From Oscillatoriales cyanobacterium (GTDB lineage: Bacteria > Cyanobacteriota > Cyanobacteriia > Cyanobacteriales > Laspinemataceae), in assembly GCA_011390955.1 (NCBI GenBank), contig JAABRM010000029.1, positions 24,705 to 88,704 of the forward strand: DNA of 64,000 nt. The letters run 5' to 3'. The stretch's first letter is position 1, and the number at the start of each line of letters is the position of its first letter. Below are positions 35,246 through 43,956 of the stretch, piece after piece. Both the position numbers and the translations under genes were made by a program. The notes beneath the pieces are model-generated. The model was not told the DNA's origin. It ran no database searches and saw only the letters and a list, made by a program, of their open reading frames with translations.

Positions 35246-35686
35246 GATGAATATTCGCTCTAAAATGATAATTGGGATTATTTTAGAGGATAAAACTACC
35301 CTCAACCCTATCGTTCCTCCGATCGGAACTAACGTTAAGGAAGCACTGCTCCCGACCAGTTGCTATCATTAATTCAAAAAAAAATTAGCTTTTCTCTTGA
35401 CAATTCCGCCAAGTTATGCCAAAATAATCTTATCAAGATATAGTGGGAATCTGTGTCAGCCTACGAGGTATTGGCGAAAGGCTACGCAGGGAAGCAGAGG
35501 GGCTTTCGGGGCAGAGGGGAGAGTGAATAATTGATAATTGATAATTGATAATTGATAATTGATAATTTTATTTAATTGTCAATTGTCAATTATCAATTGT
35601 TAATTGTTTCCCCTGCTCCCCTGCTCCCCTGCCCCGATGGCGGCCGATGGCGGCCCTACACCCTACACCCTACACCCTACGCTTTA
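35246..35686. other. Gene-free repeat region
   Basis: Holds a diverged piece of the GTAGCCTAC/GGCGAAAGGCTACGC repeat (about 35458-35488), the inverted short-unit tract 35527-35607, the direct repeat CCCCTGCTCCCCTGC, and GATGGCGGCC next to CCCTACA heptamers (35654-35681). No gene. Confidence 0.6.
35527..35607. repeat. Inverted pair of short-unit tracts
   Basis: The left arm is repeats of AATTGAT/ATTGATA. The right arm is AATTGTC and ATCAATTG units in opposite sense, with TTTTATTTAA between. Confidence 0.75.
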
Positions 35687-36238
35687 TTAAGCCGCGATCG
35701 CCTCTTCGGTTTGCGCGATCGCCCACTGGCTGTAATCCAACAACAACTGCTGCATTAATTGTTGCTTCATTTTCAGCAAAATACTCCGCAGCAAACTATT
35801 ACCCGTAGACTCTACCATTTGCTGTGGCATCATCGAAAACGGCGGGGGTAGAAAAATCTTTAACCCCAACTCTGCCCCACCTTTCAAGTAAGTTTCTCCA
35901 CCCACTTTACAGGGCTGCATTGTCCCCTGAAGTTGGATATCAAAATGTTCGTTAATCGTTTCAATGCCTTTCAGTTCGCAACCCACGGATTTTAAATGAA
36001 TTGTCCCATTGGCATCAGCCCATATTTTTAAATCCACCGTTGGCTCAATTTTCAGAGCAAAAAATTTCAAGGGTCGCATGGTCAGGCGATAACAATCCTG
36101 ACCAATTTGGTGGATCCTGCTGGTGGAAGCGATCGCCCGCACGATCCGGTTTGGCTGCCGTAAGTAATGATGAATCGGTACAGGTTGGGCGGGAACCGCT
36201 AATTTTACGGACTGAGAGGCAAAGAAATTGTTATACAT
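35687..36238 (-). CDS. DUF1997 family protein, paralogue 1
   Basis: 183 residues of the cyanobacterial/plastid DUF1997 family. Shared signatures with the next gene: FFASQSVKLAVP, PIHHYLRQPNRIVRA, LKIEPTVDLKIWADANGTIH, KSVGCELKGIE and the C-terminal GNSLLRSILLKMKQQLMQQLLLDY. It is a single lipid-binding-like START/SRPBCC-type fold by inference. The start is ATG 36238. It is arranged in tandem with its paralogue upstream on the minus strand, about 180 bases apart. Confidence 0.8.
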   Translation of the reverse strand: MYNNFFASQSVKLAVPAQPVPIHHYLRQPNRIVRAIASTSRIHQIGQDCYRLTMRPLKFFALKIEPTVDLKIWADANGTIHLKSVGCELKGIETINEHFDIQLQGTMQPCKVGGETYLKGGAELGLKIFLPPPFSMMPQQMVESTGNSLLRSILLKMKQQLMQQLLLDYSQWAIAQTEEAIAA

Positions 36239-36341
36239 TTTATAAATCTACGCAAAAATACAGGGAAGTTTTGATGATTTGATAAAATTTACAATACTTT
36301 AAGGAATGTTGCAAGATTCTCAGGAATAATTTTTCCAATTC

Positions 36342-36420
36342 TGGTTATTGGTTATTCGTTATTGTCACCAAATAACCAATAACTAAACAACCAATAACCA
36401 ATAACAAATAACCAATAACA
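36342..36420. repeat. Inverted pair of short-unit tracts between the DUF1997 paralogues
   Basis: Left GGTTATTGGTTATTCGTTATTG, right AATAACCAATAACTAAACAACC and further units. The right arm touches the stop codon of the upstream paralogue (36421). Confidence 0.75.
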
Positions 36421-37008
36421 TTACGCACTTTGACCATTGGGGGCAAATACTGGCTGGGGGGACAAATTCGGTGCGTCAATTTCATCGGAAGCCCAACGAC
36501 GATAATCGAGTAATAGTTGCTGGGCGATCCGTTGTTTAATCGTGAGCAAGATACTCCGCAGCAAACCATTGCCGGTAGTTTCCAAAATCATCTGAGGGGT
36601 CATATCCAAGGGTGGGGGTACATCAACCTGGACATTTAAATCTGCTTTTCCTTTCAGATAGGTGATACCGTTGACTTCACAAGGGGACAATTTGCCCACT
36701 AAATCTAAGGCAAAGCGCTGATTGATATAGTCCACTCCGCGAATTTCACAGCCCACGGAGGCTAAATGAATGGTGCCATCTGCTTTTGCCCAAACTCTGA
36801 GATCCACCGTTGGCTGAAGCCGAAACATCATAAATTCGCGAGGACGCATTTTCAGGCGAAACTTTTCCGGGCTTAACTGTTCCATCCGACTGGGTTCCAC
36901 CAGGCTATGTACCAGACGCTGCGGTTGGCGTAAATAGTGACTGATTGGTGCGGGTTCCAGAGGAACCGCGATTTCCACCGACTGTGAGGCAAAAAAATGA
37001 GTCAACAT
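36421..37008 (-). CDS. DUF1997 family protein, paralogue 2
   Basis: About 195 residues from ATG 37008 (MLTHFFASQSVEIAVP); the frame opens further upstream at 37056, but the family start and the alignment with paralogue 1 favour 37008. Shared blocks: PISHYLRQPQRLVHS, RLQPTVDLRVWAKADGTIH, ASVGCEIRGVDYINQRF and GNGLLRSILLTIKQRIAQQLLLDY. It differs from paralogue 1 by a longer polar C-terminal tail. Function is unknown. Confidence 0.8.
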   Translation of the reverse strand: MLTHFFASQSVEIAVPLEPAPISHYLRQPQRLVHSLVEPSRMEQLSPEKFRLKMRPREFMMFRLQPTVDLRVWAKADGTIHLASVGCEIRGVDYINQRFALDLVGKLSPCEVNGITYLKGKADLNVQVDVPPPLDMTPQMILETTGNGLLRSILLTIKQRIAQQLLLDYRRWASDEIDAPNLSPQPVFAPNGQSA

Positions 37009-37418
37009 GAGACAACGGTAATAATTGTTCAAATAATTTGTAATAAATTGTAACAAATCTTAATAATCTTGGCGAGTTGTAATTGGCGCTTTGAGAATTT
37101 TTGACTCGTCAATCAGCGATGGAAACTCAAACTATTAAATAATTTGGCTGAAATTTGGTCGTTCTGGAGATGATTAGACTTTTTTCCGATCATCCTAGGG
37201 CATTATGGTGACAATTCCACATAATTATCAGAAATCCTTAGATAATGAAAAACTTATCCATCGCTGAGTCAGTAATGACTAAATCGAAATATCCGGGGAT
37301 ATCCCTAGGAAATTCGGGAAATTTGATGAATTTCCGGGATTAAATCAGTACAAATACTTAAATAAATTGCTATGATTTTGAGTATCAATAATTCTGTAAT
37401 CTAGAATCAAAAATTCTT
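37009..37418. other. Divergent intergenic region
   Basis: 410 bases between DUF1997 and pheA, AT-rich and gene-free. A stem GGAAATTC/GAATTTCC sits at 37308-37335 within what is probably the pheA leader. No gene or clear regulator site can be named. Confidence 0.45.
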
Positions 37419-38264
37419 ATGAATCAATCAATTGCCTATTTAGGTCCTGCGGGGACTTATAGCGAAGCTGCTGCGTTGGCATATCTGAATCAACAGGCGG
37501 AAAAATTTTCTGGGGAATGTTCTTTATGTCCTTATCCGACGATCGCCCAAACTTTGCGGGCAGTGGCAGAGGGTGAGGTTTCCCTGGGGGTGGTGCCGGT
37601 GGAAAATTCGATTGAAGGCAGTGTGGCTAACACTTTGGATAGTATTTGGCAACTAGATCGGTTGCAAATTCAGCAAGCGTTATTGTTGCCCATTGCTCAT
37701 GCTTTGCTGGCAAGAACTAGCAATTATGAAGCGATTAAAACTGTGTATTCTCATCCTCAAGCTTTGGGGCAATGTCAGCAGTGGTTGGAAAAGTCTTTAC
37801 CGGAGGTTAAATTAGTGGCGACTAATTCTACTACTGAGGCAGTTCAACAATTAGAAAAAGATGAGTTTGGCGGGGCGATCGCTTCTATGCGAGCGGCAGA
37901 ATTATATCAGGTGCCGGTGCTCGCTTATCCCATTGGCGATCGCCCGGATAATTGTACGCGGTTTTGGGTCGTTAGTTTAGAACCTTCTCAAGGGGGAACT
38001 CATACTTCTTTGGCTTTTAGTTTACCAAAAAATATCCCCGGTGCTTTGGTGAAACCTTTGCAAGTTTTTGCCGAACGAGGCATTAATATGAGTCGGATTG
38101 AATCCCGACCCACCAAACGGGCGATCGGGGAATATTTGTTCTTTATTGATATCGAAGCTGATGCAGACGATCCATTAGTTCATTCGGCGTTAGATGAACT
38201 TACTGCTTGCACCGAAACCCTGAAAATATTTGGCCGATATCCGGTGAGATCGATTAAGTATTAA
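37419..38264 (+). CDS. pheA: Prephenate dehydratase
   Basis: 281 residues. Converts prephenate to phenylpyruvate in phenylalanine synthesis. Catalytic-domain motifs: IAYLGPAGTYSEAAA, VVPVENSIEGSVANTLD, VYSHPQALGQCQQW and DNCTRFWVV (the TRF motif). The C-terminal ACT domain has the phenylalanine-binding ESRPTKRAIGEYLFFIDIE. There is no chorismate mutase domain, so it is the monofunctional form. The start is ATG 37419. A palindrome capable of forming a terminator follows 13 bases after the stop. Confidence 0.93.
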   Translation: MNQSIAYLGPAGTYSEAAALAYLNQQAEKFSGECSLCPYPTIAQTLRAVAEGEVSLGVVPVENSIEGSVANTLDSIWQLDRLQIQQALLLPIAHALLARTSNYEAIKTVYSHPQALGQCQQWLEKSLPEVKLVATNSTTEAVQQLEKDEFGGAIASMRAAELYQVPVLAYPIGDRPDNCTRFWVVSLEPSQGGTHTSLAFSLPKNIPGALVKPLQVFAERGINMSRIESRPTKRAIGEYLFFIDIEADADDPLVHSALDELTACTETLKIFGRYPVRSIKY

Positions 38265-38277
38265 CTAAATAATCATA

Positions 38278-38307
38278 GATACCGGGTTGATTTCACAACC
38301 CGGTATC
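38278..38307 (+). terminator. Hairpin after pheA
   Basis: Arms GATACCGGGTTG and CAACCCGGTATC with a 6-base loop. TTATAAAA follows, not a clean T-run. It belongs to the ACCGGGTT palindrome class. Confidence 0.55.
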
Positions 38308-38492
38308 TTATAAAACCGATATCTTCTGGTTGTTTATGGTGAAAAAATATTGGAAAAACTCTTGACAAATTTTAAAACATTATCTATACTATATTTAATG
38401 GTAAAATGGGAAAATGTGCCGACATATATATAAGGCAAGCAACATCACTTTTCTTAAGAGGGTGATAGAGGCGATCGCGTTTTTGCCAAGAA

Positions 38493-38560
38493 AAAAAACC
38501 GGGTTTCTGTTGTGCATATCAGGAGTTATCTGTGGGATGAGAAAAAGAAACCCGGTTTCT
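38493..38560. repeat. AAACCGGGTTTC paired palindrome (copy upstream of 38597)
   Basis: AACCGGGTTTCTGTTGTGCATATC at one end and GATGAGAAAAAGAAACCCGG, then TTTCT, at the other; the ends are inverted repeats. A second copy with the same ends lies at 39242-39354, on the other side of the intervening gene. Confidence 0.8.
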
Positions 38561-38596
38561 GGGTTCTCATACTCCGATTAATTGGGATATTTAACC

Positions 38597-39220
38597 ATGC
38601 AACACTTAAATTATTGGCAGTTTCCGGGATTTGAAAATATTTATTTAGAAGATAGCTATGTTCTCGGTTGTGAGGCGAAAAAAGCCTCGGTAGAAATCTT
38701 TATTGAAGCGGTGATTACGGAAAAACATCCGTTATATAGTCAGCCATTACCAGGGGAAGTATATTGTTATCGACGGATGAAAATCCAATTTCCCCGATCG
38801 CAACGCTATCATTTAATTCCTAATCCGATGAATCCTATTCCCAATCCAGATGGTAGCATTGATTGGGGCAATATCGATGAATTTTTTATGGCTGATGATG
38901 GCACATATCACCTGATCGGAGAATGGGGAGAAATTGCGATCGCTTCCGACGCACCCAAGCTGATTTTGGATGCAATATTAGTCAAGAATGGGGACGATTC
39001 AATTCAAATTGATAAAGATAAAATTCGTGCCTTGGAATGGAAAGCAGAAGGGGCGATCGCTTTAGTTTATGAGGACGATTTGGGTAATCCTAGATCCGCG
39101 CAGATCGATCGCCACCAAAATGCCGCAGCATTTGCCGCCGCTTTAGGATACTTGGGTGAACTTCAAGGAGGATTTGTCACTGATTTTACTGGGGTTACAG
39201 AACTAACCTTTTCTAAATAA
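38597..39220 (+). CDS. Hypothetical two-part cyanobacterial protein
   Basis: About 207 residues, function unknown. Residues 1-105 form one module (LNYWQFPGFENIYLEDSYVL, EVYCYRRMKIQFPR, GNIDEFFMADDGTYHLIGEW). Residues about 110-207 form another, acidic module (SIQIDKDKIRALEWKAEGAI, AAALGYLGELQGGFV). It looks like two fused domains. The frame starts at 38582, but ATG 38597 (MQHLNYW) is the sensible start. Both sides of the gene carry copies of the same GAAACCGGGTTTCTGTTGTG repeat. Confidence 0.55.
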   Translation: MQHLNYWQFPGFENIYLEDSYVLGCEAKKASVEIFIEAVITEKHPLYSQPLPGEVYCYRRMKIQFPRSQRYHLIPNPMNPIPNPDGSIDWGNIDEFFMADDGTYHLIGEWGEIAIASDAPKLILDAILVKNGDDSIQIDKDKIRALEWKAEGAIALVYEDDLGNPRSAQIDRHQNAAAFAAALGYLGELQGGFVTDFTGVTELTFSK

Positions 39221-39241
39221 TTCAATAACCTATCCTAAGAA

Positions 39242-39354
39242 AAGAAACCGGGTTTCTGTTGTGAATATGTAGGGGCGTCCTTGCGGAGCCCATGCCGTCA
39301 GGCTATATGGCCATTCGCCCCTACTGTGGCATGAGAAAAAGAAACCCGGTTTCT
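39242..39354. terminator. Nested palindromes between convergent genes, likely bidirectional terminator
   Basis: Outer arms AAGAAACCGGGTTTCT (39242-39257) and AGAAACCCGGTTTCT (39340-39354); inner arms GTAGGGGCG (39269-39277) and CGCCCCTAC (39316-39324). It lies between the convergent 38597 gene and the MGL-family gene. The ends match the copy at 38493-38560, so it is also a repeat element. Confidence 0.6.
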
Positions 39355-39362
39355 AGGTTTTG

Positions 39363-40592
39363 TTACGCAAAACCGATCGCCGAAATCGCCGCTTCTAAAG
39401 CGATCGCGACGTGAGTCCAATGCGTACCCCCTTGGCAAAACACCACATAAGGTTCGCGCAATGGCCCATCCGCCGAAAACTCCGACGTACTGCCATCAAT
39501 AAACGTCCCTCCAGCCATCACCAACTCACTCTCATATCCCGGCATAGGGGCGGGAATTGGATCTAAATAAGACCCAATCGGCGAATACTTTTGAATCGCC
39601 CGACAAAAAGCAATTAACTTATCTGGAGAACCTAATTTAATCGCCTGAATTACATCACGCCGAGGGGCAAAAGGATCGGGTTTTACCGGATAGCCTAACT
39701 GGTCAAATACATAAGCAGTTAAATGAGTACCCTTCATGGCTTCTCCTACCATTTGGGGGGCTAAAAATAAGCCTTGAAATAATAGCCGATTTTGATCCAA
39801 AGTTGCCCCCCCACTACTGCCAATACCCGGCGCCGTCAACCGACAAGCCGCAGCTTCGACTAAATCAGCCCGTCCTGCCACATAGCCCCCAGCAGTCACA
39901 ATTGTCCCACCGGGATTTTTAATCAAAGAACCGGCAATTAAATCCGCCCCCACTGCGGGCGGTTCCCGGTCTTCAATAAATTCCCCATAACAGTTATCCA
40001 CAAAACAAATAGTCTGGGAATTTTGGGCTTTGACAATTTGGACAATTTTTTCAATATCGGCGATCGACAAAGAACTGCGCCAAGAATAACCGCAAGACCG
40101 TTGAATCAACACCAACCGAGTATTTGACCGGACGGCGGTTTTCAACCCTTCCCAGTCAATTTCTCCCGTATCCGTTAACTCCAGTTGTCGATATTGAATC
40201 CCAAATTCCATCAGGGAACCTTGCCCTTGTTCCCGCAAACCAATCACTTCCTCTAAAGTATCGTAGGGCGCACCAGCTACCGCCAGCATTTCATCCCCAG
40301 GACGCAACACCCCAAACAAAGCAGAGGCGATCGCATGAGTACCGGACACAAACTGGACGCGGACTGCTGCCGCTTCAGCCCCCATCACCTCAGCAAACAC
40401 CCGGTCCAAAGTATCGCGGCCCAAATCATCATGGCCATAGCCGGAAACACTAGCAAAATGATGGACTCCCACACGATGACGCCGCAAGGCATCCAGCACT
40501 CGTTTGAGATTTTGCTTGACCTGAGCATCAATTCTAGAGAAAATAGGTAAGAGCTCTTTCTCTGCTTCTCGCAGCTTTTCGGAGCTATTCAT
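39363..40592 (-). CDS. Methionine gamma-lyase family (aluminium resistance-type) PLP protein
   Basis: About 409 residues of the PLP-dependent family annotated as methionine gamma-lyase or aluminium resistance protein. Signatures: FASVSGYGHDDLGRDTLDRV, VSGTHAIASALFGVLRPGD, CFVDNCYGEFIE, the PLP lysine region AGSLIKNPGGTIV, and GTFIDGSTSEFSADGP with PYVVFCQGG. It probably cleaves or transforms a sulphur amino acid; the substrate is unproven. The frame opens at TTG 40625; ATG 40592 (MNSSEKLREAEK) is preferred. It is divergent from desC. Confidence 0.85.
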   Translation of the reverse strand: MNSSEKLREAEKELLPIFSRIDAQVKQNLKRVLDALRRHRVGVHHFASVSGYGHDDLGRDTLDRVFAEVMGAEAAAVRVQFVSGTHAIASALFGVLRPGDEMLAVAGAPYDTLEEVIGLREQGQGSLMEFGIQYRQLELTDTGEIDWEGLKTAVRSNTRLVLIQRSCGYSWRSSLSIADIEKIVQIVKAQNSQTICFVDNCYGEFIEDREPPAVGADLIAGSLIKNPGGTIVTAGGYVAGRADLVEAAACRLTAPGIGSSGGATLDQNRLLFQGLFLAPQMVGEAMKGTHLTAYVFDQLGYPVKPDPFAPRRDVIQAIKLGSPDKLIAFCRAIQKYSPIGSYLDPIPAPMPGYESELVMAGGTFIDGSTSEFSADGPLREPYVVFCQGGTHWTHVAIALEAAISAIGFA

Positions 40593-40720
40593 TTCGGTTG
40601 ATAATTCTTCCTTGGAAACGATCAAAAAGGATTGTACACGAGATAGTGACAGTCCGAGGTGAAATCTCTAGGTCTTTCCGGGTTGGTTATCTTCGAGTTA
40701 TTCGTGGAAAGGTTAATTTA

Positions 40721-41587
40721 ATGACAATTGCTCCTGCAACAAACGCAGAAAAACAGACTACCCCAGAACCTTTAGCTTACAACTGGCCGATCGTCATCTT
40801 TATGCTGATCGTTCATGCCGGTGTGCTTTTAGCTTTCATTCCTGGTACTTTTAGTTGGGCTGGGGTCGGGTTAGCTTTATTTCTGCACTGGGTGACTGGG
40901 GGTTTGGGCATTACCCTAGGATTTCATCGCCTGATTACTCACCGCAGTTTTGAAGCGCCCAAATGGTTGGAGTATTTTCTGGTTTTATTCGGCACCCTCA
41001 CCTGTCAAGGCGGGCCAATTGACTGGGTAGGACTGCACCGGATGCACCATTTATATTCAGACCAACCCAAAGATCCCCATGATGCCAACAAAGGATTTTG
41101 GTGGAGTCATATCGGCTGGCTATTTTATAAGAATCCAGATTCCAAAGATATCCCTAAATTCACTAAAGATATCGCTGACGATCCGGTTTATCGGTTTTGC
41201 CAATCCTATATGCTACCAATCCAAATTGTCTTGGGTGTGCTGCTCTATTTTGTCGGAGAAGCTTATACACCAGGACTGGGATGGTCTTTTGTCATTTGGG
41301 GAATTTTCGTGCGTTTAGTGCTGGTCTATCACTGCACTTGGTTTGTGAATAGCGCCACCCATAAATTTGGTTATCAAACTTATGATGCTGGGGATTTATC
41401 TACTAATTGCTGGTGGGTGGCTTTGACTACTTACGGCGAAGGTTGGCATAACAATCACCATGCTTTTCAATACTCTGCCCGTCATGGTATGGCTTGGTGG
41501 GAAATTGACATCACCTGGATGACCATTCAGTTGCTTAGTGCAGTGGGTCTGGCTAAAAATATCAAACTGCCTAAAACAGAATCATAA
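40721..41587 (+). CDS. desC: Acyl-lipid delta-9 desaturase
   Basis: 288-residue membrane desaturase that introduces the first double bond into stearoyl chains of membrane lipids. The three histidine boxes are H69RLITH74, H106RMHH110 and the C-terminal HNNHHAF. Four membrane helices fit (for example WPIVIFMLIVHAGVLLAFI and VLFGTLTCQGG). The open frame extends to 40598, but ATG 40721 has AAAGG about 9 bases upstream and gives the family length. Confidence 0.9.
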   Translation: MTIAPATNAEKQTTPEPLAYNWPIVIFMLIVHAGVLLAFIPGTFSWAGVGLALFLHWVTGGLGITLGFHRLITHRSFEAPKWLEYFLVLFGTLTCQGGPIDWVGLHRMHHLYSDQPKDPHDANKGFWWSHIGWLFYKNPDSKDIPKFTKDIADDPVYRFCQSYMLPIQIVLGVLLYFVGEAYTPGLGWSFVIWGIFVRLVLVYHCTWFVNSATHKFGYQTYDAGDLSTNCWWVALTTYGEGWHNNHHAFQYSARHGMAWWEIDITWMTIQLLSAVGLAKNIKLPKTES

Positions 41588-41604
41588 TCATTAAAATGAT
41601 TTTG

Positions 41605-41695
41605 TTTACTGTTGACGGTTCACCGTAAACTGTTAACAGTGAACCCTTAACAGTGAACTGTTGACTATTATTAGAATAAGTCAACCGTTCACTGA
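41605..41695. repeat. Inverted short-unit tract after desC
   Basis: Units GTTGACGGTTCACCGTAAAC, TTAACAGTGAACCCTTAACA and GTGAACTGTTGAC pair in several registers. It lies between desC and the DUF4276 gene, convergent. Confidence 0.65.
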
Positions 41696-41785
41696 AAAAA
41701 AAATTACCAAAACCCTTATTTGCCATGAGTCATAGAGACTGAGTAACCGCAAAAAAAATTTCCCCTACACAAATATCGAACTAAA

Positions 41786-42505
41786 CTACACTAAAAAACT
41801 ATCTATCTCCTCAATAAATTTTTTTAGCTGTTGTACGGTTTTGATTAAATCTAGATACAACCACTCATAATCAAGAAAATCGATTATTTCTTGAGAAGTT
41901 GCTTGACTTTTATTATAGGTTTTGCCGATTAACTGATAAATCTCTTTTAAATCTTCTGCTGGATGATGTCTTGCCTCAATATTGCTATTTTTTATATCTA
42001 AACCATATTCTTGCAGGATAAATTCTGGAGTTAAGCGCGAGTCAATCTTAGCAAAATGATGCCATTCGGCTAAAAACCATGCTTCTATCTCCATAATCGC
42101 TAATATTACCGAAATGGGAATTCCCGTTTTCTGTAAAGGTTTCAAAAGCCCTCTGATTCCTTTCTCGATGTTTTCTTTTTCATCTAAAGGCTTGGGATAT
42201 AAATCTCTAAGCCCGATAATCTTTTCATATCCATTATTACTTAGACTGTTATGCTGGCTTTTGATATCAGAGACAACATGAGAATCACTCCCACAATCAT
42301 ATATAAGTACAAAAAAAGCCGCGTTGTTTACTGTAGTTGATTTCAGCGGTTGACTGACTCGATTAGATTTACTGCCGGTAAATTTATAAGTGGCGATCGC
42401 GATTTTTTTATATCCAGCAATTTCCTGAAATAACCTTTCCACAAAAATCTGTTCTGTTTGCCCTTCCACAAAACAAGCTATTTTTTTTGGTGTAGTTGGG
42501 TTCAT
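41786..42505 (-). CDS. DUF4276 family protein (TOPRIM-like nuclease candidate)
   Basis: 239 residues. The N terminus KIACFVEGQTEQIFVERLF carries the TOPRIM-type glutamate (E14), and YDCGSD (69-74) places an acidic pair, as in DUF4276/OLD-type TOPRIM domains. Remaining segments: IISVILAIMEIEAWFLAEW-like LAIMEIEAWFLAEWH and HPAEDLKEIYQL. Such domains cleave nucleic acid with metal ions; activity here is inferred. It overlaps the upstream ATPase by one base (TAATG), so the two are translationally coupled and probably form one system. Confidence 0.75.
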   Translation of the reverse strand: MNPTTPKKIACFVEGQTEQIFVERLFQEIAGYKKIAIATYKFTGSKSNRVSQPLKSTTVNNAAFFVLIYDCGSDSHVVSDIKSQHNSLSNNGYEKIIGLRDLYPKPLDEKENIEKGIRGLLKPLQKTGIPISVILAIMEIEAWFLAEWHHFAKIDSRLTPEFILQEYGLDIKNSNIEARHHPAEDLKEIYQLIGKTYNKSQATSQEIIDFLDYEWLYLDLIKTVQQLKKFIEEIDSFLV

Positions 42506-43689
42506 TACACTTCCTCGGTATCCAGTTCTTCTTGTAAGGCAAACTCACTGGTAAAGAAATCAAAGTTATTCAGCCCAATAAAATCAAACTGCTCAAATTT
42601 ATCTTTTGAGTTAAAACGATTGTGTAATTTGGCGCTACCGGGCTTTCGTTCAATGACTGACCAATACTCTAAAGGAACCCCATTCATAATAAACTCATCA
42701 TTGGTAGTCATAATTAATTGAACTAAGCCGGTTTGAGCTTTTTCAATCAGAATTTTAATCATCGATGACGCCCTTTGATAATCCAACCCTTCCCCAATAT
42801 CGTCAATAATAATACAACTCGGTTTGCTGGCTAGTAAAGAGTAGTTAATTTGAATAAACAAGGATAAAGCACGAAACATCCCTTGGGACATTTCTGATTG
42901 TTCGGTGACAGAAAGTAAATCTGCTTCTTGGACATATAGCCATCTTGGTAAATTCTCTTTACTTAAAACATGATGAAATTCTGGATTAAGTCCTGATGGC
43001 ACTTTTGTGGCAATTTTTGTAATGGGATAACCCATTTTTTTCATATCCATCAAAATTGCTTCAATAAAAGTATCGCCAATTTCTTTTTGGCCTAGCATAA
43101 ATATCCAAATAACCGAATTAGAATCTTTCAAATTGGTATATTTTTTTAGTAAGTCTATTGTTGGCATAATACTAGCTAGATTATCTTTACCAAGCTGAGA
43201 ACCAAACTGATAGAATCTTAGGGAATCAGACCATTGATATAAATTTTCTAAAAAAGGATGTTGAATCGCGTCTCTGCGTTTGACTACGGCTAATTCTGTC
43301 TGAGGAGTTTGAAATCGCATCGGTTGGTTAAATTCTTCAGCCCAGATAGTCCCTTCACCGGATTCATTTCGGTTCAATAATTCGCGATCGCCTATGACCA
43401 GTTTTTCTTGAATTACCAGACCATTTTTTATTTTTAATACATATTTTGTGGTTTGGTGTGGTCGCTCGATATCAAACGATAAATGCCATTCTTCGGTTCT
43501 TGGCTGTGGATTTAGAGTGCCGCTTTCTGATAATAACTCCGCAAGCATATAGATGGCTTTGACAATTCTAGATTTACCACTGGCATTTTTACCAACAATT
43601 AAATTAATTTTGTCTAACCGACAGTTCTCGATTCGCCATGCACTCCGTTGACCTTGATTATACTGATATGCCAAAATATCTAGCTTCAT
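42505..43689 (-). CDS. AAA/ABC-type ATPase (AAA_15/AAA_21-like)
   Basis: 394 residues related to the RecF/SMC-like ATPases of OLD and other defence proteins. Walker A GKNASGKS (33-40), a signature-like MSQGMFRALSLFIQI, Walker B IIIDDIGEGLD (about 295-305), and a TTND in the H-loop place. No nuclease domain is fused; the separate DUF4276 gene supplies a TOPRIM-like one. DNA here is AT-richer than the flanking housekeeping genes, which fits horizontal transfer. It resembles, without matching, PARIS-type ATPase-TOPRIM pairs (AriA/AriB). Confidence 0.75.
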   Translation of the reverse strand: MKLDILAYQYNQGQRSAWRIENCRLDKINLIVGKNASGKSRIVKAIYMLAELLSESGTLNPQPRTEEWHLSFDIERPHQTTKYVLKIKNGLVIQEKLVIGDRELLNRNESGEGTIWAEEFNQPMRFQTPQTELAVVKRRDAIQHPFLENLYQWSDSLRFYQFGSQLGKDNLASIMPTIDLLKKYTNLKDSNSVIWIFMLGQKEIGDTFIEAILMDMKKMGYPITKIATKVPSGLNPEFHHVLSKENLPRWLYVQEADLLSVTEQSEMSQGMFRALSLFIQINYSLLASKPSCIIIDDIGEGLDYQRASSMIKILIEKAQTGLVQLIMTTNDEFIMNGVPLEYWSVIERKPGSAKLHNRFNSKDKFEQFDFIGLNNFDFFTSEFALQEELDTEEV

Positions 43690-43832
43690 AAATTTGCCAC
43701 AATTTGCGAATTTTAATAAACAAATAAGTCTCGATTATCCAGGTTTATAGTTATTTCAAGTAAGATTTCTCCAGCTATTGGAGATCGCTATATGTAAAAA
43801 AAACCGGTTTATTTCCTGTAAGGATTCTAATG

Positions 43833-43946
43833 TTGGGTTTCGTTCCTCAACCCAACCTACAGAATAATGTATTATTTTTATTTGAAAACACTATATTACT
43901 ACAAATAAAATCAAATTGTAGGGGCGCAATGCATTGCGCCCCTACA
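43833..43946. repeat. Two palindromes downstream of the ProA-like gene
   Basis: GTTGGGTTTCGTTCCTCAAC with CCAAC (43833-43857) is a common hairpin repeat. At about 43919-43946 a perfect 28-base palindrome has arms GTAGGGGCGCAATG and CATTGCGCCCCTAC, 10 bases beyond the stop of the ProA-like gene. It may help terminate that transcript. Confidence 0.7.
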
Positions 43947-43956
43947 AAAAAACGTA

